From Deltaproteobacteria bacterium (GTDB lineage: Bacteria > Desulfobacterota > Desulfovibrionia > Desulfovibrionales > Desulfovibrionaceae), in the NCBI GenBank assembly GCA_009929215.1, contig SAAX01000001.1, positions 58,418 to 122,417 on the forward strand: 64,000 nucleotides of DNA. The letters run 5' to 3'. The position numbers and the translations under genes were made by a program. Position 1 is the first letter of the stretch. Every line of letters starts with the position of its first letter. Under the pieces are notes generated by a model. It did not search any database. It worked only from the letters and a program-made list of their open reading frames with translations, and was not told where the DNA came from. Positions 39,728-48,922 of the stretch are shown here, piece by piece.

Positions 39728-40996
39728 TTACAGGCCGTAAGCCCTTGCGAGCAGTTCTGCCGTGTGCAGCACGCGGGTTCGCGCATTCTTGTGGGCAATG
39801 CCGTCCAAAATCTGCATCTTGCAGGCCGAGCAGCCCGTTACCACCACATCGGCCCCGGTGGCCATGATGTCGTCCACCTTGTCGGCCAGAATCTGCTGCG
39901 ATAGCCCGTAATGCGTGGCGCTGAACGTACCCGCGCAGCCGCAGCACACATCGGCCCTGTTCATTTCTGTAAAGCGCAGACCGGGGATAGAACGTATGAG
40001 ACTGCGGGGCTGTTTTGAAACCCCCATACCGCGCACAAGATGGCAGGCATCGTGATAGGTGGCCGTAAGCGGCACAGTATGGCTGTAGGGCTTGGGGCCA
40101 AGACGCAGCAAAAAGTCCGACACGTCCATGACTTTGCCTTTCATATCCTGCCATGCGGTCAGGCTGCGCCCTTCTTGCAGCACATGTTCATATTCCTTGA
40201 GCAAGGCTGAACCGCAGGTGGCGCAACCAGTAACCACGGCATCGTAGCCGCTGCTGGCAAGGGCGCGCACATTGGCCTCTGCCAGGCTGGCGGCCCCGGC
40301 AACATCGCCAGAGGAATACAGAGGCGTGCCGCAGCACTGAAGCGCATCGGGCAAGTGCACCTCTACCCCGTTGGCAACAAGCACATCCACCAAAGCCTTG
40401 CCCGCATCCACATACACATAGCTGAGCATGCAGCCGGGAAACAAAGCCACCCGGGCACGCGTAGCCCCGGCGGGCTTGCTTACGGCAGGCACAAGCTTGC
40501 GCAGGGGTTTGGCTGCCAGCTCCGGCACAAGACGGCGCAGGTTCAGCCCCGCAGCCGGTATGGGCAGGCGGGCAACAACCCCCGTGCCCTGGCTGGTGCG
40601 GCGAAACAGCAAGGACTGAAACGGGCTTGCCTTGGACATGACCATGTCAAACAGCCGCCCCCTGCTCACCGCCTTGAAGGCCAGCCGCTTGGCAAGCGGC
40701 AACCGGCCCTGTTCTGCCAGATGGCGACGCAACTCAAGGATGATGCCCGTGGTATCGACCCCCGAGGGGCAAATGGACTTGCAGCGCATGCACAGGGTAC
40801 AGCGGGCCGCAAGCTCCATGAGATGTTCTGTGGGCTGCACGCTGCCTTCGGCCAGCGCACGCAGTATAAAAAGTTTGCCACGCGAAGAATTGGATTCCTC
40901 GCCCGTTTTACCAAATACGGGGCAAATGGTCAGGCATTGGCCGCAGCGTGTGCACTTGAGTGCTGCGGCCTTGAGTTCTTGCAGGGGGGTGCTCAT
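39728..40996 (-). CDS. Fe-S subunit of a lactate/glycolate-type 2-hydroxyacid dehydrogenase
   Basis: The 422-residue cytoplasmic or membrane-associated subunit has two [4Fe-4S] motifs (CTRCGQCLTICP at 15-26 and CTLCMRCKSICP about 66-77) followed by two CCG domains (PDALQCCGTPLY and NRADVCCGCAGTF) as in GlcF and heterodisulfide-reductase-like proteins. It should pass electrons from the FAD subunit to the quinone pool or another carrier. Its start overlaps the stop of the FAD subunit by 4 nt (ATGA), so the pair is translationally coupled. In Desulfovibrio such pairs serve D-lactate oxidation; glycolate cannot be excluded. Confidence 0.9.
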   Translation of the reverse strand: MSTPLQELKAAALKCTRCGQCLTICPVFGKTGEESNSSRGKLFILRALAEGSVQPTEHLMELAARCTLCMRCKSICPSGVDTTGIILELRRHLAEQGRLPLAKRLAFKAVSRGRLFDMVMSKASPFQSLLFRRTSQGTGVVARLPIPAAGLNLRRLVPELAAKPLRKLVPAVSKPAGATRARVALFPGCMLSYVYVDAGKALVDVLVANGVEVHLPDALQCCGTPLYSSGDVAGAASLAEANVRALASSGYDAVVTGCATCGSALLKEYEHVLQEGRSLTAWQDMKGKVMDVSDFLLRLGPKPYSHTVPLTATYHDACHLVRGMGVSKQPRSLIRSIPGLRFTEMNRADVCCGCAGTFSATHYGLSQQILADKVDDIMATGADVVVTGCSACKMQILDGIAHKNARTRVLHTAELLARAYGL

Positions 40997-42384
40997 GCCT
41001 GCCCCCCAAAAATACAGCCGGGGTTGAGTATGTTGTTGGGGTCAAGAGCCTGCTTGATGGCCCGCATGGCCGCCACCTGCGCCTCGCCAAGCTGGGCCGT
41101 GATGTAGGGCACCTTTTCGCGCCCAACGCCGTGCTCGGCAGAAACGGTGCCCCCCATGCGTATGATTTCGTGATGAAATTCAGAGCGGGCCTTTGCGGCA
41201 GTTTTCTTTTCCTCATCCGAATTGAAAAAGAAATGCGGGTGGATGTTGCCGTCGCCAGCATGGCCCTGACAGCTCACCTTGATGCCGTGCTTTTTGCCCA
41301 CCTCAAACAGGGTGTGCACAGCCTGGGCCAGCTTGTTGATGGGCACTGCCGGATCACCGCCCAGCCGCCCCTTGGCCACGCGGGCAAGGGCGGGCAGGCC
41401 CGCACGCCGGGCAACCCAGAGCTGCTCGGCTTCTTCTGCCGTTTCGGCCACATGAAAATCAATCATGCCCAGCTGCTCGCACACTTTCAAAATGGCATCG
41501 GTCTGCGGCTTGAGCGTAGAAACATCGCCATCCACCTCAATAAGCAGCATGGCCCCGGCGTTTACCGGCAGCCCGGCGTGGGTGTAGTCCTCCACTGCGC
41601 GGATAAGGGTCTGCTCCTGAAATTCCATGATGGATGGCACAACGCCGCTGGTCATGATGGCAGAAACAGCCCGCGCGGCGTTTTCAATTTCTGCAAAGGC
41701 AACACGCATGGCCCGCTTGGCCTGAGGCAGGGGAATAAGCTTGAGGGTTACCTCGGTTATGACCCCCAGCGTGCCCTCGGAACCCGTAAATAGCTGGGTA
41801 AGATTGTAGCCCGTCACGTCCTTGATGCACTTGCCCCCGCAACGGATAACCTGCCCGTTGGCCAGCACCACCTGCATGCCCGAAACATAGCTTTTGGTGG
41901 TTCCGTACTTTACGCATTGCAGGCCCCCGGCGTCGGTGGCCACGTTGCCGCCAATGGACGAAAACGTAAAACTGGCCGGATCGGGCGGATACATGAGCCC
42001 ATGCTGCGCTGCGGCCTTTTTGATATCAGAGGTAATGGCCCCCGCACCCACCACTGCGGTGAGGGTTTCCACATCAATCACAATGGATTTCATGTGTTGC
42101 AAAGAAATGATGATCGAATTGGCGCTTTCGGGTATGGCGTTAACGCTCAACCCGCTGCCCTGGGCACGGGGCACAACGCTGATGCCCTGGCTGTTGCAAA
42201 ATCCAACGATTTTTGAAACTTCTTCGGCTGTGGCAGGAAAAGCCACCAGCATGGGAACATACGGTGAGGGTGCGGCTCCGCCAGCATTATATGTGTAGCA
42301 CACAAGATCTTCGTGCTTGCAGAGCACGTTACTTTCACCGACAAACGAACAAACTGCGGCACAAACTTCATCTTTTGTCAGCAT
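40993..42384 (-). CDS. FAD-linked 2-hydroxyacid dehydrogenase (D-lactate/glycolate oxidase GlcD type)
   Basis: The 463-residue flavoprotein has the PCMH-type FAD-binding domain (about 35-215; VVPRAQGSGLSVNAIPESAN, then GGNVATDAGGLQCVKYGTT and TGSEGTLGVIT) and the C-terminal FAD-oxidase domain (CQGHAGDGNIHPHFFF, AEHGVGREKVPY). It oxidises D-lactate or glycolate to the 2-oxoacid, giving pyruvate for PFOR if the substrate is lactate. The ATG at 42384 follows AGGGGTT; a longer reading to 42465 has no site. A strong sigma-54 promoter lies at 42485-42500. Unlike the D. vulgaris lactate operon it is about 20 kb from por, pta and ackA. Confidence 0.92.
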   Translation of the reverse strand: MLTKDEVCAAVCSFVGESNVLCKHEDLVCYTYNAGGAAPSPYVPMLVAFPATAEEVSKIVGFCNSQGISVVPRAQGSGLSVNAIPESANSIIISLQHMKSIVIDVETLTAVVGAGAITSDIKKAAAQHGLMYPPDPASFTFSSIGGNVATDAGGLQCVKYGTTKSYVSGMQVVLANGQVIRCGGKCIKDVTGYNLTQLFTGSEGTLGVITEVTLKLIPLPQAKRAMRVAFAEIENAARAVSAIMTSGVVPSIMEFQEQTLIRAVEDYTHAGLPVNAGAMLLIEVDGDVSTLKPQTDAILKVCEQLGMIDFHVAETAEEAEQLWVARRAGLPALARVAKGRLGGDPAVPINKLAQAVHTLFEVGKKHGIKVSCQGHAGDGNIHPHFFFNSDEEKKTAAKARSEFHHEIIRMGGTVSAEHGVGREKVPYITAQLGEAQVAAMRAIKQALDPNNILNPGCIFGGQA

Positions 42385-42484
42385 ATGCAACCCCTGATTT
42401 TTCTCGCTGTGTCGCCGCTTGTCTTTATTATAAATATGTACATACCAGCATTGTTGCGGCCACAACTCATTAGCAGGGGGTCAT

Positions 42485-42500
42485 AGCAGCATTCGTGCCA
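42485..42500 (-). promoter_or_regulatory. Sigma-54 (-24/-12) promoter of the 2-hydroxyacid dehydrogenase operon
   Basis: The minus strand reads TGGCACGAATGCTGCT, which fits TGGCACG-N4-TTGCW except for one base, with GG and GC exactly 10 bp apart. It lies about 100 bp upstream of the start codon. Lactate operons in Desulfovibrio are known to be sigma-54 controlled, which supports the call. Confidence 0.75.
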
Positions 42501-42538
42501 CTTATGCGCTGTTTCAGAAATCCAGCATGTTACTTAAA

Positions 42539-42560
42539 TAGTTGATTAAACAATCAGCTA
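42539..42560. promoter_or_regulatory. 22-bp imperfect palindrome, candidate enhancer site
   Basis: TAG-T-TGATT and AATCA-G-CTA surround a 4-nt centre; only one position of each arm fails to pair. It lies about 40-60 bp upstream of the -24 element of the dehydrogenase promoter and may bind its activator. Confidence 0.5.
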
Positions 42561-42896
42561 TGGGCAGTTTTTTCGCGTTTCGTTTGTTTACAGCAGATTA
42601 CACAATTGAACACGCAAGCGCGTAATTTATACAGTTACAAATTTGGTGCTGCCTGCCGCCAGAACATGCTGCAAACACAGAGATAAGCGGTTGCTTACAC
42701 TTCAGCGGGTGCGCATTGCTTGCCATAGTTGGCTATCTTTAGTACACAAGCATTGCGTTACGCCGTTTAGTAAATCTCTAAACTTTTCTCATTGGCCTTC
42801 CTCAATCCATACGCACGCGACCTACGGTTTACCGTTACCGCCGCGCAGCGCAGCGCACTTGAGGCTTGACGTTCAGCCAACGCATAAGGACTGTGC

Positions 42897-44033
42897 ATGA
42901 CAAGCACCCGTCGTTTTTGCCCGCCGCTCCGCTCGCTTATAGCACTTGCCATTCTGCTGTGCGCCGCCCTTTTGGCGCAGGCAGGGCAGGCTTATTCCGC
43001 CCCGGCCGTTCCTGCCGAAGGTTCGCTTGGTGTATGCTCTGCCATTTTGTACGACCTCGACCGCGACGCCGTGCTTTTTGAGCAGAATGCCGACCAGCCC
43101 ATTCCCCCGGCTTCACTGACCAAGGTCATGTCCATGTTTCTTGCCATGGACCAGATCAATTCTGGCCTCGCCAGCTTGGATAACACCACCGTGGTCAGCC
43201 GCATGGCGGCCCGCACTGGCGGTTCGCGCATGGGCCTTAACGAAAACGAACAGGTCACCATCGAACAGCTGCTTACAGGCATGGCTGTTTCGTCGGGCAA
43301 CGATGCCAGTACCGCCATGGCTGAATATGTGGGCGGCTCTGTACCTGCCTTCATCAATATGATGAACGCCAAAGCCCGCACCCTGGGCATGCGCGACAGC
43401 TACTTTGTGAATCCTCACGGTTTGCCTGCCAAGGGACAGCACACCACCGCCCGCGATATGCTCACCCTTGCGCGGGCCTACCTGCACGCCTACCCCGATG
43501 CCCTGCGCTTCCACAACACCCGCGTGCTCAACTACCGGGGCCGGATCACCTGGAACAAAAACCCTCTTCTGGGCCAGTACCCCGGCGCAGATGGCCTGAA
43601 AACCGGCTGGATCAACGCCTCTGGCTACAATCTGATCTTTACGGCGCTTAAGGGCGACAAACGCCTGCTGGCCGTCATCATGGGCGCGCCCGACTCGCAG
43701 TTGCGCAGCATTGAGGCCTTCCGCCTGCTGGACGCGGGTTTTGAAGTATGCGGCAACGAGGCCCCGACAGTCGTGGCCGCGCTGGACACCCTGCCCCGCG
43801 AAAAATACCACCCAGACATCCGCAAAAATGCCCGCGAGGCTTACCATCAGTTTGCGGCGGCTGACCGGGGCGAAGGTACACAGACCGTTCGCCGGACCAA
43901 GGCAGCTCACCGCGACAAGCAGGCCAAGACCGCCAGCAAGACCAAGAAAAAACATGTGGAAAAGGCCGCCCGTCAGCGCCAGAACAACAACGACGGACAA
44001 GCCGCCCGCCGCGTTGCCAACAACGCCAGCTAG
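42897..44033 (+). CDS. D-alanyl-D-alanine carboxypeptidase (PBP5-like, peptidase S11)
   Basis: The enzyme trims the terminal D-Ala of peptidoglycan stem peptides in the periplasm. The 378-residue protein has a signal peptide (1-34) and all three active-site motifs: SLTK (73-76), SGN (133-135) and KTG (235-237). The PBP5 C-terminal beta domain and amphipathic anchor are missing; instead residues 320-378 form a Lys/Arg/Gln-rich, probably disordered tail that could bind the wall or acidic polymers. An AAGGA site precedes the ATG. A bidirectional terminator follows. Confidence 0.93.
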   Translation: MTSTRRFCPPLRSLIALAILLCAALLAQAGQAYSAPAVPAEGSLGVCSAILYDLDRDAVLFEQNADQPIPPASLTKVMSMFLAMDQINSGLASLDNTTVVSRMAARTGGSRMGLNENEQVTIEQLLTGMAVSSGNDASTAMAEYVGGSVPAFINMMNAKARTLGMRDSYFVNPHGLPAKGQHTTARDMLTLARAYLHAYPDALRFHNTRVLNYRGRITWNKNPLLGQYPGADGLKTGWINASGYNLIFTALKGDKRLLAVIMGAPDSQLRSIEAFRLLDAGFEVCGNEAPTVVAALDTLPREKYHPDIRKNAREAYHQFAAADRGEGTQTVRRTKAAHRDKQAKTASKTKKKHVEKAARQRQNNNDGQAARRVANNAS

Positions 44034-44055
44034 TTCTCAAACAAAACTTTACGCA

Positions 44056-44092
44056 AAAACGCCCGTGAGCCAGAGCCCACGGGCGTTTTTGC
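44056..44092. terminator. Bidirectional terminator
   Basis: AAAAACGCCCGTG and CACGGGCGTTTTT flank a short loop, serving the carboxypeptidase (plus) and the convergent comM gene (minus). Confidence 0.9.
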
Positions 44093-44137
44093 TATTTGCT
44101 GCTGCCAACAAGCCAAACAGGGCGGCAAGATGTAAGG

Positions 44138-45661
44138 CTAGCCCCTGTCGAGCACGCGCAACGACACAGCCTCGGCCAGATGGCGGGTGGCAATGACCGC
44201 TGCGTCATCAAGATCGGCAATGGTGCGCGCCATGCGCAGCACCCGCGCGCAGGCCCGGGCAGAAAGCGAAAGCCTGTTGACGGCGGCCTCCATAAGCGCG
44301 TGGCCTTCGGCATCTAGGGCGCAGTGTTTGTCGAGCAGCGCGCCGGAAAGTTCCGCATTGCAGCGTGGCCCCTTGCTGCCGTACCGCTCGCGCTGCACGG
44401 CCCGGGCCTTGAGCACCCGCTCGCGCATCTGTGCAGAGCTTACGCCGTTGCCCGCACCGCGAAAATCGGCGTAGGCCACGGCAGGGACCTCCACATGCAC
44501 GTCTATGCGGTCGAGCATGGGGCCAGAAAGGCGCGACTGGTAGCGCACCCGCTGGTCGTCGCGGCAAGTGCACTGGTGCGTGGGGTCGCCGTAATAGCCG
44601 CAAGGGCAGGGATTCATGGCGGCCACAAGCATGCATGCGGCGGGAAAACTCACACTGTGGGCAGCACGCGCAATGGCGGCCACGCCGCCCTCAAGGGGCT
44701 GGCGCAGAGCCTCAAGGGCGGTTTTACGAAATTCGGGCAGTTCGTCCAGAAACTGCACGCCCCTGTGGGCAAGGCTCACCTCGCCGGGGCGCGGGTATCC
44801 ACCGCCGCCTACGAGCGCCACGTCTGAAATAGTGTGGTGCGGCGAACGAAAAGGCCGCACTCGCATGAGCCCGGCCTCGGGCGGCAGCTTGCCAGAAACG
44901 CTGTAAATCTTTGTGACTTCCAACGATTCTTCAAAATCCAGGGGCGGCAAAATGGTGGGCAGACGCTGGGCCAGCATGGTTTTGCCGCTGCCGGGCGGGC
45001 CGATAAGCAATACATTGTGGCCGCCCACCGCCGCCACTTCCAGCGCGCGCTTGGCAGCCTCCTGCCCTTTGACCTCGGCATAATCCTGACTGTAGGCGGG
45101 GGCTTCAAGAGTGTCGGCCACCGGCTCGCACAGGGGCTCAAGCGGCTCTGCGCCCGCCAGAAATGCCGCGCACATCCCCAGCCCCTCTGGTGCAAAAACC
45201 CTGAGCCCGCGCACCACCGCAGCTTCGGCCCCGTTGCCCGGAGGAACCACCAGCCCGGCGGCCCCCTGCTGCCGTGCCAGCAGAGCCAGTGGCAGCACGC
45301 CGCTTACCGGGCGCAGCGCGCCGTTGAGCGAGAGTTCGCCCGCAAAGTACATGCCCTGCAAGGGCTCGGCAGGTATGATGCCCGCCGCCGCCAGTAGGCC
45401 CACGGCCAGAGGCAGGTCGTAGCTTGCGCCACTTTTGCGCCGCCATGCGGGCGCAAGATTTACCGTAATGCGGGCTGGCGGCAGCTTGAAGCCACAGGCG
45501 CGCAGAGCCGCAAAAACTCTGTCCTTGGCTTCGCGCACCGCTGTTTCTGCCAGCCCTACCATGGTAAAACCGGGCAGGCCCTGCCGCACAAAGTCCACTT
45601 CCAGTTCCACGGGGTAGGCATCCACACCTTCAACCCCGCCGCTGTTCAACCGGACAACCAT
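44138..45661 (-). CDS. comM: YifB/ComM-type AAA+ ATPase (Mg-chelatase-like)
   Basis: ComM is a hexameric helicase that promotes branch migration during integration of incoming DNA in transformable bacteria; YifB homologs are widespread. The 507-residue protein has the N-terminal ChlI domain (1-170, a Lon-C-like fold), Walker A LLIGPPGSGKT (about 219-229), Walker B region VQFLDELPEF, the zinc-like stretch MNPCPCGYYGDP with CTCRDDQ, and a C-terminal helical domain. The ATG at 45661 is preceded by AAAGGAG; the frame also has a GTG two codons earlier. A role in natural transformation or recombination is inference from the family. Confidence 0.95.
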   Translation of the reverse strand: MVVRLNSGGVEGVDAYPVELEVDFVRQGLPGFTMVGLAETAVREAKDRVFAALRACGFKLPPARITVNLAPAWRRKSGASYDLPLAVGLLAAAGIIPAEPLQGMYFAGELSLNGALRPVSGVLPLALLARQQGAAGLVVPPGNGAEAAVVRGLRVFAPEGLGMCAAFLAGAEPLEPLCEPVADTLEAPAYSQDYAEVKGQEAAKRALEVAAVGGHNVLLIGPPGSGKTMLAQRLPTILPPLDFEESLEVTKIYSVSGKLPPEAGLMRVRPFRSPHHTISDVALVGGGGYPRPGEVSLAHRGVQFLDELPEFRKTALEALRQPLEGGVAAIARAAHSVSFPAACMLVAAMNPCPCGYYGDPTHQCTCRDDQRVRYQSRLSGPMLDRIDVHVEVPAVAYADFRGAGNGVSSAQMRERVLKARAVQRERYGSKGPRCNAELSGALLDKHCALDAEGHALMEAAVNRLSLSARACARVLRMARTIADLDDAAVIATRHLAEAVSLRVLDRG

Positions 45662-45686
45662 GCGCACTCCTTTGCCCTTGCACCAT

Positions 45687-45722
45687 AAAAAACGGCGCGG
45701 ATTGTACCCCTACCCGCGCCGA
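45687..45722 (-). terminator. Rho-independent terminator of lepB
   Basis: On the minus strand CGGCGCGG and CCGCGCCG pair over a 13-nt loop followed by TTTTTTAT. It lies between lepB and comM. Confidence 0.85.
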
Positions 45723-45786
45723 AAATGCCTGACTGCGGGCGTGAACCAACCAGCCCACGCCCGTAGCCTAAAGTTGCATGCCGGGG

Positions 45787-46407
45787 CTATTCCACGGCCT
45801 TGCCGATGCGATCCCAGCGAATATCGCCCAGGCCGCCCCACGACCAGTAGATGCGCCAGGCCTTGGCGCGGATGGCGCTGCGGTCAACAAAGCCCCAGAA
45901 ACGCGAATCCATGGAATTGTCGCGGTTGTCGCCCATGACAAAATACTTGTCTGCGGGCACGGTAACCGGGCCAAAGTTGTCGCGCACAGGCTGGATACGG
46001 TCTGGCTCTGTAAAGCGGATAAACGATTCCTTTACCGGCTCGCCGTTGCGGAACAACTGTTTGTTGCGCACCTCGATGGTGTCGCCGGGCGTGCCCACAA
46101 TACGCTTGATGTAGTCCACGCTGGGATCGTTGGGGTATTCAAAAATGATAATGTCGCCCTTTACCGGGTCTTCACCCTTGTAAATATAGGTGTGGGTAAA
46201 GGGAATTTTGATGCCGTAAGAAAACTTGCTTGCCAGCAGGTGGTCACCCACAAGCAGGGTTTTGACCATGGATTCCGAAGGAATCTTGAAGGCCTGCACC
46301 ACAAAGGTGCGGATAACCAATGCCAGGATAAGCGCGACGAACAGGGCTTCGCCGTATTCCCGCCACAGGGGTTTGACAGGACGCTGTGATTGCAGAAGCA
46401 TTGCCAT
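45787..46407 (-). CDS. lepB: Signal peptidase I
   Basis: LepB cleaves Sec and Tat signal peptides at the outer face of the inner membrane. The 206-residue protein has one N-terminal membrane helix (about 20-38) and the Ser/Lys dyad: Ser46 in IPSESMVKTLLVGD and Lys101 in DYIKRIVGTPGD, plus the GDNRDNSMDSRFWG box. The single-anchor form is shorter than E. coli LepB, as is common outside gammaproteobacteria. The start at 46407 has GAGG upstream; a second ATG two codons later is possible. Confidence 0.96.
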   Translation of the reverse strand: MAMLLQSQRPVKPLWREYGEALFVALILALVIRTFVVQAFKIPSESMVKTLLVGDHLLASKFSYGIKIPFTHTYIYKGEDPVKGDIIIFEYPNDPSVDYIKRIVGTPGDTIEVRNKQLFRNGEPVKESFIRFTEPDRIQPVRDNFGPVTVPADKYFVMGDNRDNSMDSRFWGFVDRSAIRAKAWRIYWSWGGLGDIRWDRIGKAVE

Positions 46408-46523
46408 GTGCGAATATACCTCATGTGCCTTGTGGGCTGGTGAGCGTTGATTTTCGGTCGCAAAGTATGCCCTGATGCGGCGGCAAAGGCAAGGAGCAGA
46501 GGGCTTTGCCCAAGCTATTATGG

Positions 46524-46568
46524 CAAAAAAACAAACCCCTGGCCGGCACGAACCGAATCAGGGGTTTG
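46524..46568 (-). terminator. Rho-independent terminator of the purine permease gene
   Basis: On the minus strand CAAACCCCTG and CAGGGGTTTG close a 17-nt loop followed by TTTTTTTGCC. Confidence 0.88.
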
Positions 46569-46599
46569 CTGAGCGATAACGGCAAGTTGCCGCTGGCGA

Positions 46600-47910
46600 C
46601 TAGTGCAGGCGCAGGGCAAAGTTGATCACAAAGCACAGGGCAATGATCAACATAACAATATTGAGATCCTTGAAACGGCCAGAAAGCACCTTTATGCCCA
46701 CCCAGCTTACAAAGCCAAAGCCAAAGCCCGTGGCGATGTTGAAGGTCAGCGGCATGCTGATGATGGTCAAAAAGGCGGGCAGGGCCACGGTAAAGTCCTT
46801 GAACTTGATGCGTCCCACTTCCTGCATCATCATGGCGCCCACGATGATCAGCACCGGGGCGGTGGCGTAGGCGGGAACCATGCTCACCAGCGGGGCAAAA
46901 AACAGGGTGAGGAAAAAGAGCACGGCAATGGTCACGGCGGTCAGGCCGGTGCGGCCACCCTCGGCAACGCCAGCGGCGCTTTCAAGGTAGCTGGTGGCCG
47001 TGGTGGCGCCCATGACGGCGCTGGTCATGGTGGCAATGGAGTCGGAAATCAGGGCCTTGTCCAGGTTTTCGATGTGCCCGTCTTCGCGGATGAAGCCAGC
47101 CTTCTGCGAAAGCCCGATCAGCACGCCCATGTTGTCGAACAGGTCAACCATGGTCAGGGTAAAGATAATGGAGATCAAGCCGTGGTGCAGCGCGCCCTTC
47201 AGATCCATGGCCATGAAGGTTTCGGTGGGCAGGGGCAGCGAGGCGTTGAAAATGCGGCCTTGGGGAACCTGCGAAACGCCAAGCACCATGCCGGCGATGG
47301 CAATGGTCACAATGCCGATGATCATGGCACCGGGCACGCGCAGCGAAAGCAGTGCACCAATCAGGAAGATGCCCGCCACAGAAAGCAGCACCTTGGGGTC
47401 GCCAAGGTTGCCAAGGGTCACAAAAGTAGCTGGGCTGGCGGCCACAAGACCGCAGCTTTTCATGCCGATAAATGCGATAAACGCGCCAATACCAACCACG
47501 ATGGCGTACTTGAGATCCATGGGCACGGCATTGATGATAAGCTGGCGCACCTTGGTGACGGTAAGCAGCAAAAAGACCACGCCAGAAATAAACACCGCGC
47601 CAAGGCCGGTCTGCCACGTGTAGCCAGCGGGGCCGCAAACGTAGTAGGCAAAAAAGGCGGTGATGCCGAGGCCGGGCGCAACGCCCACGGGAAACTTGGC
47701 CCACAGGCCCATGATCAGCGTTGCAATAACCGTAATCCAGATTGTGGCCGCCACAGCTGAATCCTTGGGCATACCCGCGTCAGCAAGCATGCCGGGAACC
47801 ACAAAAATCAGGTAGCACATGGCCATAAAGCTGGTAAGACCGGCCAGCATTTCGCGCCGCACCGTGCTGCCTCTGGCCGCAGGATTAAACATTTTTTCCA
47901 GTACGCTCAT
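46600..47910 (-). CDS. NCS2-family purine permease, AzgA type
   Basis: The 436-residue inner-membrane protein has about 12-14 hydrophobic segments and AzgA-like signatures (REMLAGLTSFMAMCYLIFVV near 20-40, GVAPGLGITAFFAYYVC, and SAVMGATTATSYLESAAGVA). The AzgA branch carries adenine, guanine or hypoxanthine with protons. GAGGAGG directly precedes the ATG at 47910; a longer reading to 47961 lacks support. I looked for a purine riboswitch in the 5' leader and did not see one. Confidence 0.92.
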   Translation of the reverse strand: MSVLEKMFNPAARGSTVRREMLAGLTSFMAMCYLIFVVPGMLADAGMPKDSAVAATIWITVIATLIMGLWAKFPVGVAPGLGITAFFAYYVCGPAGYTWQTGLGAVFISGVVFLLLTVTKVRQLIINAVPMDLKYAIVVGIGAFIAFIGMKSCGLVAASPATFVTLGNLGDPKVLLSVAGIFLIGALLSLRVPGAMIIGIVTIAIAGMVLGVSQVPQGRIFNASLPLPTETFMAMDLKGALHHGLISIIFTLTMVDLFDNMGVLIGLSQKAGFIREDGHIENLDKALISDSIATMTSAVMGATTATSYLESAAGVAEGGRTGLTAVTIAVLFFLTLFFAPLVSMVPAYATAPVLIIVGAMMMQEVGRIKFKDFTVALPAFLTIISMPLTFNIATGFGFGFVSWVGIKVLSGRFKDLNIVMLIIALCFVINFALRLH

Positions 47911-48086
47911 GACATCCTCCTCGTGTTGCCCCGTTACGCGTTCGAGCTTTTTGGGGAGCAATACCGCGCCGGGGCAGCAGACCCCATGCCGTTAAAACAC
48001 CCTGTCACCCTGCCCGTACTGCGTAGCCGCCTGCGGCCAGCGTACCAGGCTTACCCCTTAACCGCCAAAACCCAGTGCTTTATATC

Positions 48087-48117
48087 AAAACGGCGAAATA
48101 CCCAGATTTCGCCGTTT
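48087..48117 (-). terminator. Terminator of the marC-like gene
   Basis: AAACGGCGAAAT and ATTTCGCCGTTT are exact complements over a 6-nt loop, with a modest T-run on the minus strand. It lies between the MarC-family gene and the purine permease. Confidence 0.75.
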
Positions 48118-48140
48118 ATACCATTTGCCTTCATAGCTTG

Positions 48141-48740
48141 CTAACCCAAAAAGGCGCGTATACCTGTAAAAATGACCTGCGCCGCAATGGCGGCCAGCAG
48201 CAGGCCCGTAAGCTTTGAAAGCACGGCAATGCCCGTGCGATGCAAGGCGCGCGCCACGCCATCAGCCATAAGCAGCAGCACAAACATGCCAAACGAGGCC
48301 GCCAGCAGCGAAAACATGCCCACAAGAACCTGATGCATCTCTGTGGCCGAAGCGCCCATAACCATGACCGCACCAATGGAGGCAGGCCCCATGCCCAGGG
48401 GTATGGCCAGCGGCACAACACTGATATCGCCCTCCGTGCCAGAGAGCGCGTCCTTGCCGTCATCGTTCATGAGAGAAACAGCGGTAAGAAAAAGCAACAC
48501 GCCAGAGCCAATGCGAAAGGCGTCAAGCGTGAAGCCAAAAAGCGAAAACATGTTTGGGCCGAACAAAAACAGCGTTACGCCGATAACAAAGATGGCCGCA
48601 GAAGTTTTGGCGGCCACAGTTGATTTCTGCTTTTTGTCAAAACCCTTGGTGCCGCTGATAAAGGCGCTCAGCACGGCAGGGGGCGTCATGAGCGCGTATA
48701 TCTTGATACTTGTGCCCACAACTTCGGTGAAAAATTCCAT
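48141..48740 (-). CDS. MarC-family integral membrane protein
   Basis: The 199-residue protein has six hydrophobic segments and the family features of MarC/UPF0056 (AVSLMNDDG at about 90, a VVPLAIPLGMGPASIGAVMV stretch at about 109-128). The family was once linked to multiple antibiotic resistance, a link later withdrawn; its function remains unknown. GTGGAGTTG precedes the start. It stands as a single gene with its own terminator. Confidence 0.88.
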   Translation of the reverse strand: MEFFTEVVGTSIKIYALMTPPAVLSAFISGTKGFDKKQKSTVAAKTSAAIFVIGVTLFLFGPNMFSLFGFTLDAFRIGSGVLLFLTAVSLMNDDGKDALSGTEGDISVVPLAIPLGMGPASIGAVMVMGASATEMHQVLVGMFSLLAASFGMFVLLLMADGVARALHRTGIAVLSKLTGLLLAAIAAQVIFTGIRAFLG

Positions 48741-48922
48741 GACAACTCCACTCTCCGAGCTGCAAGCGCCGCATCACAGCGGCAGCCTTGTCTACAGCCA
48801 GAATTTAAGAAGGCGGGATAATGTCATGCAAGAGGCTTTATGTCCATACTGCAAGCCCACCTGCGCCTAAATTTCATGCAACCTGCCAGCAAACCAAGAG
48901 CTTCTGAGTCCCTGATATAAAC

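Larger units (their letters stand above)
42385..42896. other. AT-rich divergent region with sigma-54 promoter and palindrome
   Basis: The 512-bp gap lies between the FAD dehydrogenase (minus) and the carboxypeptidase (plus). It holds a minus-strand -24/-12 promoter (42485-42500) and a 22-bp imperfect palindrome (42539-42560). No gene is seen, and the promoter of the carboxypeptidase was not located with confidence. Confidence 0.6.

Noticed and set aside
47911..48080. Purine riboswitch in the leader of the AzgA-type permease
   Set aside because: I looked for the three-way junction core sequences in the minus-strand leader and did not find them.
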